A DNA stretch of 64,000 nt from Suillus spraguei (lineage: Eukaryota; Basidiomycota; Agaricomycetes; Boletales; Suillaceae). The position numbers were made by a program, and so were the translations under genes. Location of the stretch: the NCBI GenBank assembly GCA_016800925.1, contig JABCPU010000011.1:62001-126000 (forward strand). Direction: 5' to 3'. Within the stretch, counting starts at the first letter, position 1. Every line of letters starts with the position of its first letter. The notes under the pieces are model-generated. The model made no database searches. It had not been told where the DNA came from and saw only the letters and a program-made list of their open reading frames with translations. This document shows, piece after piece, positions 11,625-23,550 of the stretch.

Positions 11625-14600
11625 TCAACGTTGCATTCCACCCTCCACAGCCTTGTACGCCTTCCCCTCGCGATATCTTCTCTTCTCAAAATGCAGGTTC
11701 ATCAAAATACCAATCACCTGTGAGATGAATTGGGTGGCCCATTGCTCGAAAGCAAGTGAAACAACAACATTGGTGAACACAAACACCGCTAGCCATGCTC
11801 TGCCAAAGAATGGGAGAGGCATCAACTCAAGAATCAGTGCAAGGGGCTTTGGAGGTTGCAACAGCACCAGCAAATTCAGGAGCGATAAACCGATGACTGA
11901 TGCCATCAGCCAACCTACACAATGGCACCGAATTAGAATTGCGCAGCAATTGTTACGGCGAAGTACAAACCGTTTGTCCACATCGACTTGCGATAAGGAG
12001 GGCCAATGCTAAACACGGCTGCGACAAGAATATACTGGAAGCAAGAGACTAAAAATAGTGTTGAGTTCTCAAAGTTGGTGGCCTTGAGATGGGCACCATT
12101 GCCATAAGGGTCTGCATCCGGTGGATGGTACCTTGTTGCGAACAAGCCCTGGTCAGTGACCTTCGGCGGTGCAGTAAAACGCTTTACTAACCAATTCTGG
12201 CTCCTAACCCAGAAGAACGTCCAGATTTGAACGCCGCTGGTTATTATTATCTGCCCAAACAGACTGGCGAGGACCTTCTTTGATACCAGGCTAGCCGTGG
12301 GGCGTTTAGGATATATGCGCGGATACGGGAGAGTCCGTCCCACTAAGTCCAATTAAGACCGCCTCGACAATAATCCATGGAACTCACTGGAAACAGCAAT
12401 GGGAATGATAATGAAGAGATCAATGTACAGGAACTGAAGAAACGCGTTCAGCGGAAGTAAAACAATTCATGGGGAAAGTACCTGGAAATCTCCTAGGGAA
12501 GACGCGAAAGAGTATAGCATAGTGACCGTCGTGAACTGGATCATGGAGTACAACGCCCTGTAAGATATCAGTAAGTTCACGGACGCGGAGAGACGACCCT
12601 ATTACATGTATTTGAAACAAGAAAAGCTTGTGACCAATGCGGCCCTTCCTTCCTTGATGACCTCGATGACGCAACTGATATCGGGCGTCCTGCTGGTGAA
12701 GGGGGCCGCAACAGACGCTTCCGCTTCAGACAGCGAAATACCAACGTCTGCAGCTTTGAGTGCTGCACAATCGTTCGCGCCGTCTCCACACATCAGCACG
12801 GTGTAACCCAGAGTCTGCAGCCTTTCGACAACCTCATTCTTTTCATCGGGCGACATACGAGCGAAGATCTGGGTTTTGACAAGCATCTGCGAGCAAACAT
12901 TAGTCCAGATAATATGATGCTCGACCAAATGGCCTCACCCGCTGCACAGTTTCAAGAGGACCGTGGTTGATCATCCATCTGAATACATCACCTGTCACAA
13001 CCAACGCACAATCCTGATACTCGACCTCGTGCTCTGCTGCAGTAAGGTGTGTAGGTGGAGGCAAGGGTTTCAGGCTGTATTCGTCTAGCTTCCAAGAGGG
13101 GTCATCCATGGAGGACCACTCTAGTCTCGACATGGGTGTATTAGCATTTCCTGACGTTGAAAAAGTCTCGCAATGTGTACAAAATTGACGGCATTGACTG
13201 CTCACCGTGGACAAATGCAGGAGCGAAGACGTGCGCAGCTTGGCTTACCAAGCTGCACTCTCGTGCGACGCTGACGGCAGTCAGTGGATTGTCCCCAGTA
13301 ATCATCCTGCATGCCAGATGAGCTGCCCGGAGGGTCTGGATGGCAGGAGTCGTCCCAGGCTTCAACTTATTCTCGAAGATGATTAATCCGAGGAAACGAA
13401 GATTCGATTCCGCTTGTTCCCTATAAAAACCTTGAGTGACCATGGTGCCAAAGAAAATTACACCTAACCTCTTCATCTTTTGAGCCTTCAGCCACGATAA
13501 ACTTTCAACACTTTTTCCCGCCATCGCGATAACACGATACCCACGCCTTGTGTAGTACGATAGCAGGTCGTCATAATCCTGTGGAACTGCAGAAAAATCG
13601 GCATTCAGAATCTCAAGGAAAATTAGAGGCTTACAAGAGTCCTTTTCACAGATTTCCATCATGACCTCTGGAGCCCCTTTAACGTAGATCTCCATGCTGG
13701 TGCTTCTGAGGCGTTTTACCACGACACTCATGCGGCGTAGACTTGAGACGAACTCAAAGGTGCGGATTACGCCAAGTTCAAGGAAATGAGCATGCTGAGA
13801 TGCAACAGTCAGAATTGCTGGGCACTGTTTCATGTCGGGCGCACCTTCGTTCCCGTCTTTAGAGCATCTTCCAGGCGGAATTGGGCACTCCCAAGTGGTC
13901 GCACAACGGTCTGGACAAGTGCGGCTGGTCGTTCGCTACCACTTCTTCCTTTAATAATACCGGTCCCTGCGACCACTCCCTCCTCAAGAGTCCATTTGGT
14001 AAACTCGAACATCTTGACGTCAAGTGGATCCCCAATAATGTCGCCATCCACCATCTTCAGGGAGTGGCATGTCGCGAGTGCGTGAAGGAAGCTCGTACGG
14101 TCGTGTATGGAAGGTAGATCGTGGACGTTGTCTATGAGCTCACCAAAGCGGTGCACGTTACGGTCGAGGGAGCGCACGCCGAGAATGTCTAATCCGTCTT
14201 CTGTGAGCGTGCCTGTCTTGTCAAAGCAGCATACGTTGACTTTTCCTCCGACGTTGACACGCGTGGGCGAGATGCAGAAGATTCCAAGTTTGCGAAGACG
14301 TCCGATGGCGAAATTTGTCCCAATTGAGAGGGTTGCCGGAAGAGCGGGTGGAACCACAATGGTTATCAAGTCGAGAGCACGGACCAGGATAACAGGCCAT
14401 TTAATCTGCATCCATGTTAGTAGGAATTGCATGAGCACACCGCAACACGTACCCCAAGTCGAACAAACTGCACTGCACTGGCACAAAATCCAAGGGTGGC
14501 AATACATGCCAGAACCCCGATGAAACGAATTGAATCACGATAAAACTTGAATCCAATTGGTTTCGGGAACAACATCGACCTCACTAGTGCGCCCTTGGTT

Positions 14601-16817
14601 GTGTTGAATCCTGTCATTCATCAATGCTCAATGTATCGTCTCTGCAGACTACAGAAGACTTACCTGTCCTGACGACCAGCCCGAGGGCAGGTTGTCCTGT
14701 GGTCCCATCACTTGCCAGAGCACCACGGATGCGAACCACTCTGGTCCCTGAATGAATGAAGCTCTTGGCAAGCTCACCCTGGGGGTCCTTGAGATCTCGC
14801 CAACGAGCGATACCATCGTCCTTGGCTGGATTCTTCGAAACAGGCACGCTCTCGCCAGTCAGCATGCTTTCGTTCACGATCGCGTCGCCAGAGAGAAGAA
14901 GCATGTCTGCAGGGAACAGAGATACACGTAGTTCAGAGAGGTTTACTATATCTCCTGGCACGAGGTCGGTGGAGTCACGCTCAACCCCTGCATGATCATG
15001 AGCTGCATCCAAAGGACGAAAAAAAAATACTGCGTACAGCCACTGTCTGTATAAACCATAACGTCACAGGAGAAGCGAGACATCTCCCGCATGCGCTTGA
15101 TGGTCTAGAAGAGCGTGAGGATCTTTCGTGAAATGCCCAGGCGCGTGTTTTCTTACCTTCTTGGTGTCAATCAAGGTCGTCACGACACTCAGTGTAGAAA
15201 TCAGCGCAATGCAGAATGCATAGTAATAGTAATCGTCCAGCGACCAAAGAATGATGCTGGCCACTTGAAACACGTAGAATGGGTGGATGATCTGCCATGA
15301 GGTTAGGGGAGGCTGTAGTCCATGAACATTGGACTTACCTCATCCACCAGGAGCGATATTGTCGATTTACCTTCAATGTCGACGATGTTCGGTCCAAACA
15401 AGATCAATCGTTGATGCCTCACAGACTGCGCGAGTCCGTTCTGGATGGACTGCAGACCCGTCCACGTTGGATCACGCCAGTTCCTGCTCGATGCTCAGCA
15501 TAAATGAGGCGTAACATAATGACCCCACCTTATCATGCCGAATAATCCGGTCTGAACGTCAAGCGCAAAACGTGAGTATCTATAATCGACGACATGGAGG
15601 TCCTCAAGAATTTCTCGTCTCTCGCCGTCATCGCCGCGTGACAGCAGCTGTGGTCGTCCATCCGCTTCTGCTGGAAAGACAGGAAAAACTGTTGATCGGG
15701 AATATGGATATGCCAAACGCTTGACAGGGAACAGTGTGATGTCTCTGTGTGCAGACTGACGGCAGATGACTTAATGATGATGCTGCAAGAAGTTTATGGT
15801 GTTGCGCACCTCGACGACGACATAACCATGCTTGATATCTCTAAAAGCCTTCTCCTCTACAACGCAACGTAGCCATACACGAGGGAACCAGTGGCCCATG
15901 AGACCTACGAGACCCAAAGTTGCAGCACAGCACACTCGCCAGAGCCATTGCCGCCAAATGATAACTTCATAGCCTACGAAACGAAAGGTATTGTCCTCCT
16001 CAGGTACGTAAATGGTTTGTCTGCTTGGCGGCCCAGGGGGCGGGGGATTGAGCGGCTCTTGAGGTATGTCTATGTCTATACGCACCTCGTCGCCAAAAAT
16101 TGCATCAGCGGCAAAGAGAGGGAGATGTGAGCCTGCACTTGGAGATGGAGGGTATGAACCGTAGTCTATTTCGCTGTGGAATGGATGCGAGCCGTCGGAC
16201 TCTGTCCCGTCATCTTCTTCTCCGGACGAGTATCCCCATCGCTCGTTCACCTCGTCTGCAAGAGCGAATTCTGACCCTGCATCTGAGGACCTCCGTCGTG
16301 ATTTTCGAGTCGAAGATGCAGATGAACGTTGTGAAAACGACGGCCTGCGCTCCCCTGCACCGCGGCTGAACAAGTTGGCAATGTTTTCGAATACAGAGGA
16401 CCGGTTGAAGGTGGGTGAAAAGGATCTCCTGCGTCTACGCCCTCTGTTGTTTGCGCCTCCATCGTCTCCTCCTGCTTCTTCTTCGCTATCAGATCTCGTC
16501 TCCTCTGTCGCCTGCGAAACTTCACCACCATCCGTGCTCATTCTCCGACTAGTACGTCCAACTGACTCCTCACTCTTCATCCGACCCCTGGACCACTCTC
16601 TGCTTCTTCGCCTACCAGCCAATCCATGCTCTGTATAGGACATCCTCGACATGCTTGTAGGTATAGATTCTTGTCCCGGTCCGTCAAACATAGCGCCCTG
16701 TCCACTGTCCCCACCATATAATGAATGGCGCCGCGCATGGGCAACAGCAGCGTTAATGTCGATGGCTGACGCGCCCTCTGTATAGTCGTGTGGCTCACTA
16801 GGGCCGGATAAGGTCAT
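11625..16817 (-). CDS. YPK9: P5B-type P-type ATPase (Ypk9/ATP13A family)
   Basis: About 13 exons encode a protein of roughly 1,400-1,500 aa. The N-terminal 250 residues are Ser/Arg-rich and acidic. The family's N-terminal hydrophobic segment follows ([14 protein letters not shown]). Core motifs occur in order: [10 protein letters not shown] (actuator), PPALP in the fourth helix (the P5B signature), [12 protein letters not shown] (phosphorylated Asp), ITGDNPLTA, and [21 protein letters not shown]-terminal membrane segments include [16 protein letters not shown], and the protein ends VEGGMQR. P5B pumps act in vacuolar or lysosomal membranes, and polyamine export from that compartment is established for ATP13A2. 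All catalytic motifs are intact. The track-like longer start at GTG (16820) is rejected in favour of the ATG at 16817. A decayed copy of its 3' end lies at 7436-8057. Confidence 0.93.
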
Positions 16818-17019
16818 CACGGTAGAAAGTACCAGCGATGAGCACTTAGTGGGTGTTTATCCTGACGTCGTTCGGGTTCGGTTTGCATCCTGGGAAGACT
16901 GCAGTCCGGCAAATACTGTGACAAGACAGTGACAGTGACAGCATGAACACATTGCTGGACAAAACTAGCTAGACGAAGGGTACGGTACGTATACAGGCGA
17001 AGTCCAGTAAACAGATTAG

Positions 17020-17983
17020 TCAGCCTAGGTAATGCCATATCAACCAGAAACAGAAAAACGTGAACAGTCCACCACCAAAGAAGATGTACATGTCTTGCGT
17101 ACTGCAAAACTTCAGTACCTAGATCCAAAATTGAGAATGTTCTACTCACCTTCTTCTCTCGATCCACCCTATAACATCTCTACTGAGGCCCATTGTATTT
17201 GCGGCATCCAAGAGTCGTCTCTGCGTCCCCTTGAGAACATTCCGTTGATCCACCAGATTATCCAGAACCTCTCGTCCTTGCGCAAGGAACTCGTCCAGCC
17301 TTGTCTCTGTATTCTGGATAAATGAATGCTCGTGTAATGCATGGCTTTCACGAAGTGTTGAGCCCGGTAATGGTGTTTGCGTCCGGAAAGGTGACTCGGA
17401 GTGTTGTGATGGTGACACTCCGCCGTTCAAGGCGGCAGCAGTTGGCGTGAACCGTCGTCTTGTGTCGGATGAAGAAGATAGTATATTTGAAGGACCGCCT
17501 AGAAGTTCACTTCGCTGTGCCGCAGCTCTCTGCACTTGCATGTGAGACCTGCATTCTGAATGCAAAAATAACTGGACATGCCTCGGTTTTGATCAGTTCA
17601 AACTGACCCTTCAGTTCTGCGTAGTCGGAGCGGAACTTTTGCACACGCCTACGAAGAAGATAGAGACATGTTAATTTAATAAAAGTCTTTGATGCGTGTC
17701 ACGAACATCTGTCCTTTCTCTTGCTTCGCCTTTATTATTTCCCTCTTAGCCATCGAGTCATAATCCTCAATGGTTCTGTGCATCGCAGCGAGTGAGGCGG
17801 ATATCTGTCCTAACGAGGCGGTCCGTGAGTTCTTGCCTATCACCAAAGCCCCTTCCCCTCGAAAGTTAGCAGGGAATTCAACAGACCTAGGAGGGATGCT
17901 GAATTATCTCCATTGCGCAGCCGCTCGAGATCGGCAGTGAGCGAATTTGTTTGCCGGATACCATGCGTGTAGAGGGAATTCAT
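17020..17983 (-). CDS. BOS1: Golgi/ER SNARE Bos1 (membrin, GOSR2-like)
   Basis: Five exons (17887-17983, 17707-17836, 17582-17648, 17150-17529, 17020-17101) sum to 756 nt, giving 251 aa, close to yeast Bos1. It starts MNSLYTHGIRQTNSL. The SNARE motif region contains QGREVLDNLVDQRNVLKGTQ, then MGLSRDVIGWIERR. It ends in a tail anchor, MYIFFGGGLFTFFCFWLIWH. The third intron (17530-17581) is GC-AG, 52 nt. Bos1 is a SNARE for ER-to-Golgi vesicle fusion. The gene lies tandem with the P5B ATPase gene, about 200 bp downstream of which is its own stop. Confidence 0.93.
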
Positions 17984-18226
17984 AGTGCAGCCAGCTGCTC
18001 CCCTAGAGCCCTCGGATGGAAGTAGTTTATGACGAGTAATGTCAAAGCGTTTGACCAACGTGTCGTTCACTTCAATACGTCCGGCCGGGACAGCCGAGAT
18101 GTACCGGATGTTCCGGCATTACCAACTCAGTATCACAGCATTGTGCAATCCGTTGAAAATGAAAGGAATCGACTATAAGGAGCGCAGAATGGAAAAATAC
18201 ATGATCAACAATGGAATAACCTGAAA

Positions 18227-19082
18227 TCATCTGCGTTTTCCCTTTCTTGAGGATTTTCCTCCGGCCCGTTCTGCCTTCTCTGTGCGTCGCGCCCGCTGCT
18301 TAGAGCGTTCCGCCAAACGTGCCGCCTTCGTCTGATATTTGACACTCTTCATCTTCTCATTTTTCTTTGCCTTTGCCTTGACTTTTGGCATCAAATGATC
18401 TTTCTGAGCCCTCTCTTTCCCTTTTAGCTTCACGGACGTGGAGGAAGGGGAGTCCGGCCGATCAGCGAGTGCGGAGCCAGTCATGGGTGGGCCATGTAAA
18501 AAGGCGGTGGGATCGAAATCTTCGACTACTGTCACAGTAGCAAGTTGTTCTTCGCCTTCATACTCTCCGTTCACCTCTCGGTCCCTTTCAATCCCCGAGG
18601 AGCCGAGTCCCCCGTCCTCATCAGCTGAGCCATCTGTTGAGTATTAACGATCCGCAGCACATGCACACGGTGATTGATCACCTATGGTGGCACCATATGC
18701 CTTCTCAACCTCCGCAGCGTTCTGTGCAGCTCGCTCTGCTAAGGCGCGGCGATGCTAGTTAAAACGATTAAACTTCTGGAAATGGCAAAATAACGGGCTG
18801 TACACGGACACACCTCGCGTCGCGTGTCTAGTCTTTCTTGCTTTTCCCTGAGCTTCGCCTTCTTTATAGCTTCCTCTTTCTTTGCCACCTTCCGCTTGTG
18901 AAATCCAGTGAGAAACTCTCTGGCGAGGACCATGTGTGAAGCCCTGCAGTCGCGAATCTGTAGCATGCATACCTGCGAGCATCATCATCGAATACGATTT
19001 CTTTGATCTGACTTCGTTTATCGCGTTTTTTCGCTGCGATTACTCTATGTGACTGTGTTAAAATGGCGATATTGGAGTTCAT
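18227..19082 (-). CDS. RRP17: Nucleolar rRNA-processing protein Rrp17/Nop25 family
   Basis: Exons join to read IKEIVFDDDARREFLTGFHK, followed by a Lys/Glu-rich helix (KRKVAKKEEAIKKAKLREKQ) and HRRALAERAAQNAAEVEKAY. These are the hallmark of the Nop25/RRP17 domain. A variable acidic segment and a very basic C-terminus (KGKERAQKDHLMPKVKAKA, ending SSRKGKRR) follow. The family includes a nucleolar 5'-3' exonuclease needed for 27S pre-rRNA maturation in yeast. The start is ambiguous: ATG at 19082 opens directly into the domain. An upstream ATG at about 19181 could be joined through a strong donor GTAAGTAT, giving a different first 15 residues. Confidence 0.88.
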
Positions 19083-19337
19083 GGAGGATGAAAGGATAGT
19101 TGCCGGCGGTCCGGGAAATGAACGGGATATACTTACATAATTCGGATGAGGAGGAATACAGTACTTGGCATTTATTGACAAGCTGTTGGCATCGTATTCT
19201 TCTTTCGTCTTGAAATGGGATTATAAGATGTAGCTGCTCTCAGGCGCACAATTTTTCGCTCCTTTCTCCCCCACCCATCTAGAACACTGGCCTTTCACTT
19301 TCCTCATCATCCTTTCCGGAGTCGCCGAGTCTGATCA
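19083..19337. promoter_or_regulatory. Divergent intergenic region between RRP17 and the FAM72-domain gene
   Basis: About 250 bp separates the two divergent starts and must hold both promoters. A pyrimidine-rich tract (CTCCTTTCTCCCCCACCC) lies at 19258-19275. No specific factor site is claimed. Confidence 0.4.
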
Positions 19338-20779
19338 ATGCCTGATCTTGCTTTCGCAGATACTTCGCAGTCAGTTGACCCCGGTCAGGGTTCGACAAAC
19401 CGTGAACCCATCAATTATTACATGCGCCCGCCGGCTCCAAGAGGACAGAGATCACCCAACGACCTCCACGCTCTTTACGATAACAGTAGCACAAACTTCA
19501 TCCCCCCATACTCCCAGCCTGCCGCATACTTTGAGCGTGTCTACCCGCTTTCTGGCCAGCAGATATCAGCACAAGCCCAGAATACACTCCCACCACCCTC
19601 AATATTCAGTTATTTTGCAATGCCACCTCAGGGCCATGCTGGGTCATGGCAAACACATTTATCAATGTCGATGGTCCAGCATAACTCTTATCCTCCCCCA
19701 TCTTTCCCGCCCGCCCAACTCGCTCATAAAGTGTGGATACTGGACTGTAAATCTTGTGGCACATTTCTCACCAATCGCGGTATGAAGGTGAGTTAATTTT
19801 AGACCTTAATAAATTTTCGACTTTTTTATCGTGTGAGAGACAGTTGATAACCCCCAAAATCTTTCCAGGCTGTTTTGCTGCTCAGACCTAATGTCTCTCT
19901 TTTTTCCACCGATGCACTTCCAATAAATTGTTCCGCATATACGTCAAATCCGGACGCTCTTCGCCCACCGCCCTGCCGTCCACCAACTAATGCATCTCCC
20001 CCTCGGACGTGCGAATGCTTGACTCAGACTCTCTGCTGTCATACTTGCGGTACAGCCGTCGGCTATATGATTGTGATTCCAGTAAGATTACTGGTGTGAG
20101 AACTGTGTGAAGCTTTGATTGTGTTGACACGTTTTATTAGTGTTCTCGATGTACATCGTCAATCACGGCAACTAATCGCGCGACAAATGGTCATCGCTTC
20201 GTCTTCCATTCTAGTGAAATACTCGCATCGGAGCGATATTATATTTCTGACGAACCAGGGGTTATCCCAATAGAATTCACAGCACCTATTTCCCCTCCTC
20301 CTTTGACGTCCGCTTATTCTGCGCTGTCTTCTGTCGATGGTCCCGCTGGTTATCGGCGTATTTTACATCCATTTCCTTCCCAGCCTTCCCCTACATTGTC
20401 TCATTCGTCTTCTGAATCTATTCCCACACCTATCTCAGAGTACGGAGACCTGGGCTCAACACCACACCCATCTTCACCTGATCCATCCTCATTCACAACA
20501 TCAGCTTCTTCTCGACGTTCCCCACGTCCTCTACCTCGGTCTCCATCCCCTCATACATCGGCATCGCAGCCGATGCAGTCTTCGTCACAGTCAAGTAATC
20601 GGGAATCCACGCCCGAGTCAAGTGGAATGCCTGTTGAATCGCCTGTTCGTTGGCTGAAGGCAGGGGATGTGCTCTATTGGCACCACCTTGCAAAGAATGG
20701 TGAGATCCCAGGGGTGCAAGAGGATCCACGTGCTAGGGTGCCGAAGAAGATACATGGACCTAAATTCTCGGACCGCTGA
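19338..20779 (+). CDS. FAM72-domain protein with long disordered flanks
   Basis: Three exons (19338-19787, 19869-20081, 20141-20779) sum to 1302 nt, giving 433 aa. Residues about 133-250 match the FAM72 layout: ILDCKSCGTFLTNRGMKAVL, then LFSTDALP, then CECLTQTLCCHTCGTAVGY, then IPCSRC, NGHRFVFHS and YISDEPG. The Cys pairs suggest zinc binding. Animal FAM72 is a small protein of about 149 aa that binds uracil-DNA glycosylase. Here it carries a Pro/Ser-rich N-terminus of about 130 aa and a Ser-rich C-terminus of about 180 aa ending VRWLKAGDVLYWHHLAKNGE. Function in fungi is not known to me. Confidence 0.85.
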
Positions 20780-21369
20780 GAAAACTCAGGTTGTCTGGAC
20801 GACATTCCTCGTCTTCAGGGATGCAAGTTGACCAAGCACTTTCGATTCACGACTCATCATGACCCTGTTGTTTGCGTCCATAAAGACAGACTTATAATGG
20901 TATCTATTTCCTGATCGATATGTTTCATTATTCATTGTGCAATTACGCCGTCTCTCACAGAATACCACGATACCCTCATCTTGTCCTCAATGTATTCGTC
21001 ACTCGCGGACTCGCGCAAATAGGTCAATCACATTGTTACATACTATTTCAATCTGATCTACTTGTTCTTATTGATACTCACCACTTGGAAGGATTTTCTG
21101 TTGAGATGTAGATCAGAAACAAATGAGAGTGGTTGTCAGTCGACTGCGAAAGGCAATGTCATTGAACCGCTGCGCTTTTCCAGTCACAGGTTCACTTAAT
21201 TCGAACGTGAAGTCCGCTGTTGATGGAACACGGATAAATCTCGGAGTATGGATAGTCGGACTGCTATCTCGTGGACTCTTCTAGCGGTCCGCTAACTCAA
21301 CCTTGGCTCCACCGTTGCAGTACTTAAGGCTACGGGAAAGATCATGCAGCGGTCCGCGTCTCCTTCGTT
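20780..21369. other. Intergenic, promoter side of the GH5 gene
   Basis: Nothing recognisable is seen in these 590 bp. Confidence 0.4.
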
Positions 21370-23076
21370 ATGTCTTCTCATCTGAAAGTTTCTGGAACAA
21401 AGATTGTTGATGGAGATGGTAAAGAAATCGTCCTCAGGGGAGCAGGTCTCGGAGGGTGGATGAAGTGGGTTTTTATACTTTTCGAATACATTCACGGTGA
21501 CGTATCTTGATCTTTCTCCCCTGATATATAGCATGGAGAACTTCATTTCTGGATACCCAGGCTGCGAATTCCAGATTCGTACTGCTCTCACTGAAGTCGT
21601 AGGACCTATCAAATCGGAGTTTTTCTTTGATAAGGCGAGATGAACTTGGTCTACGGCATTGTTTTCGCTTCTGACGGGCAAGCCAAGTTCCTGGAGTACT
21701 TCTTCCAGGAGGAAGATGCCAAGTTCTTCAAGAGTCTTGGACTCAACTGCATTCGGCTACCCTTCAACTACAGGCACTTCGAAGGTATTTAGGTGCCTTT
21801 GAGTTTTTGTAATTTGTCGGTCTTACGATGTCGCGCAGATGACTTGAATCCTCGTGTTCTGAAAGAAGAGGGTTTCAAGCACCTTGACCGTGTGATCGAT
21901 CTCTGTGCCCAACAAGGCATTTATACTATCCTCGATCTGCACGCTGCCGCAGGCGGTCAAAATACCGACTGGCACTGTGATGCTGGCACGCACATCGCAA
22001 ATTTCTGGTTACATAAAGACTTCCAGGACCGCACAATCTGGCTCTGGAAAGAACTTGCCAAGCACTACGTTAACAACAAGTGGATTGCTGGTTATAACCC
22101 ACTGAACGAACCCACTGACCCCACACATACCGCTGTAATCAAGTTCTACGATCAAGTCCACGACGCCATCCGCTCGATCGACACAGATCACGTCATTTTC
22201 TTCGACGGAAACACATTTGCAAGTGACTTTTCACATTTCGGCGATGTGCACAAGAAGTGGCAGAACACCGCGTACTCGATTCATGGTATAATCTTGAATC
22301 ACTGTTTCTCTGATTTTATCTGATGGAGACGGCAGACTACAGTGGATACGGTTTCCCCGCTAGTCAAGAGGACTATGTCAGCTCAGACGAACAACGACGG
22401 AGAATGAAGAAAAGCTACCAGAGGAAGAGGGAATGGATGGACCAGCACGGCCTTTGTGTCTGGAACGGCGAATGGGGCCCAGTCTATGCTAGGAAGCAAT
22501 ACGATGGCCTTGCTACAGACGCCATCAATGAAAGACGGTACAAGGTTCTCAAAGACCAGTTGGCCATCTACAATCAGGTACATAGAGACTGATGATACCG
22601 TTTCTTGCTCCATGCTGACACAACACCAGGATCATCTGAGCTGGTCGATCTGGTTATACAAGGATATCGGATTCCAGGGCATGGTCTACGTTTCACAGGA
22701 AACACCGTACACGGTCCTGCTGAAGGACTTCTTGGCGAAGAAACATCGTCTTGCTGTGGACGCTTGGGGTGCTGATACCGCCCAAGTCCAGCACATATAT
22801 CAACCTCTTATCGACCATATCACAAAAGAGATACCGCAGGAGAACCAAAACCTATATCCGTTCCCGGTCTGGAAACTCTCCGATCGCGTTGGTCGCCTGT
22901 CCCGCAGTATACTGGTAACCGAGTATCTTGTCAAGGAATGGGCGGAACACTTCCGTGGAAAGAGCGAGGTTGAGCTCGATGAAATTGCGAAGAGCTTCAA
23001 GTTTGAGAATTGTCTACATCGTGATGGATTGAACAGGATCTTGATGGACAATGCACAAGCGTGGAGTAGTATTTGA
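21370..23076 (+). CDS. Glycoside hydrolase family 5 protein, cytosolic (no signal peptide)
   Basis: Six exons (21370-21464, 21532-21634, 21688-21784, 21839-22285, 22336-22577, 22630-23076) sum to 1431 nt, giving 476 aa. The second intron (21635-21687) is GC-AG. Family features: [20 protein letters not shown], then [45 protein letters not shown] (acid/base Glu), [15 protein letters not shown], and [10 protein letters not shown] (nucleophile Glu). The layout is that of fungal GH5 exo-beta-glucanase relatives. The protein starts MSSHLKVSG with no signal peptide, so an intracellular glucoside or glycolipid substrate is more likely than wall glucan. The GH5 subfamily cannot be assigned by eye. Confidence 0.92.
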
Positions 23077-23550
23077 ATTGTAATCGTACAAACAACTTGA
23101 AAAGCGCTCACTTGGTTTGTACATTATCATTACTGATGCCGGCGCGAGTATGAGACTAGTTGACTGGTGTATACTCGCAACTGAATCCGCACAACCACCA
23201 GGACAGTGTCGTATGGCATCGTGAGCACTACATGCTCTATTCAACACGGTAAACGTAGCCATAGGAATAACTGGCCTGATAATCGAATTGGGGGTCAAAA
23301 CAAGCAAATGAAAGATTCCCGGGAGATATCATGGAGCACCTCGAGTAGGAAGTTTTAAAGTGGATAAACATGGGCTACAACAATAGTACAGATCAGCAAG
23401 AGACAGCACCGACAATAACGAAACGTAAGGAAACAATCTAGCTAGGTAACCATTTTCTAAATAATAATAACATGAGGACGATGTAATGGATCGATACACA
23501 AGGACTAATTCACAAGATAGGAAATAAGTGTACCTAACAGGTCCATAAAG
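23077..23550. other. Intergenic between convergent genes
   Basis: AT-rich 3' flanks are seen, including ATAATAATAA near 23462. No gene was found. Confidence 0.4.

Noticed and set aside
16815..16820. P5B ATPase start at the GTG one codon upstream
   Set aside because: The ATG at 16817 is directly available, and GTG starts are not expected here.
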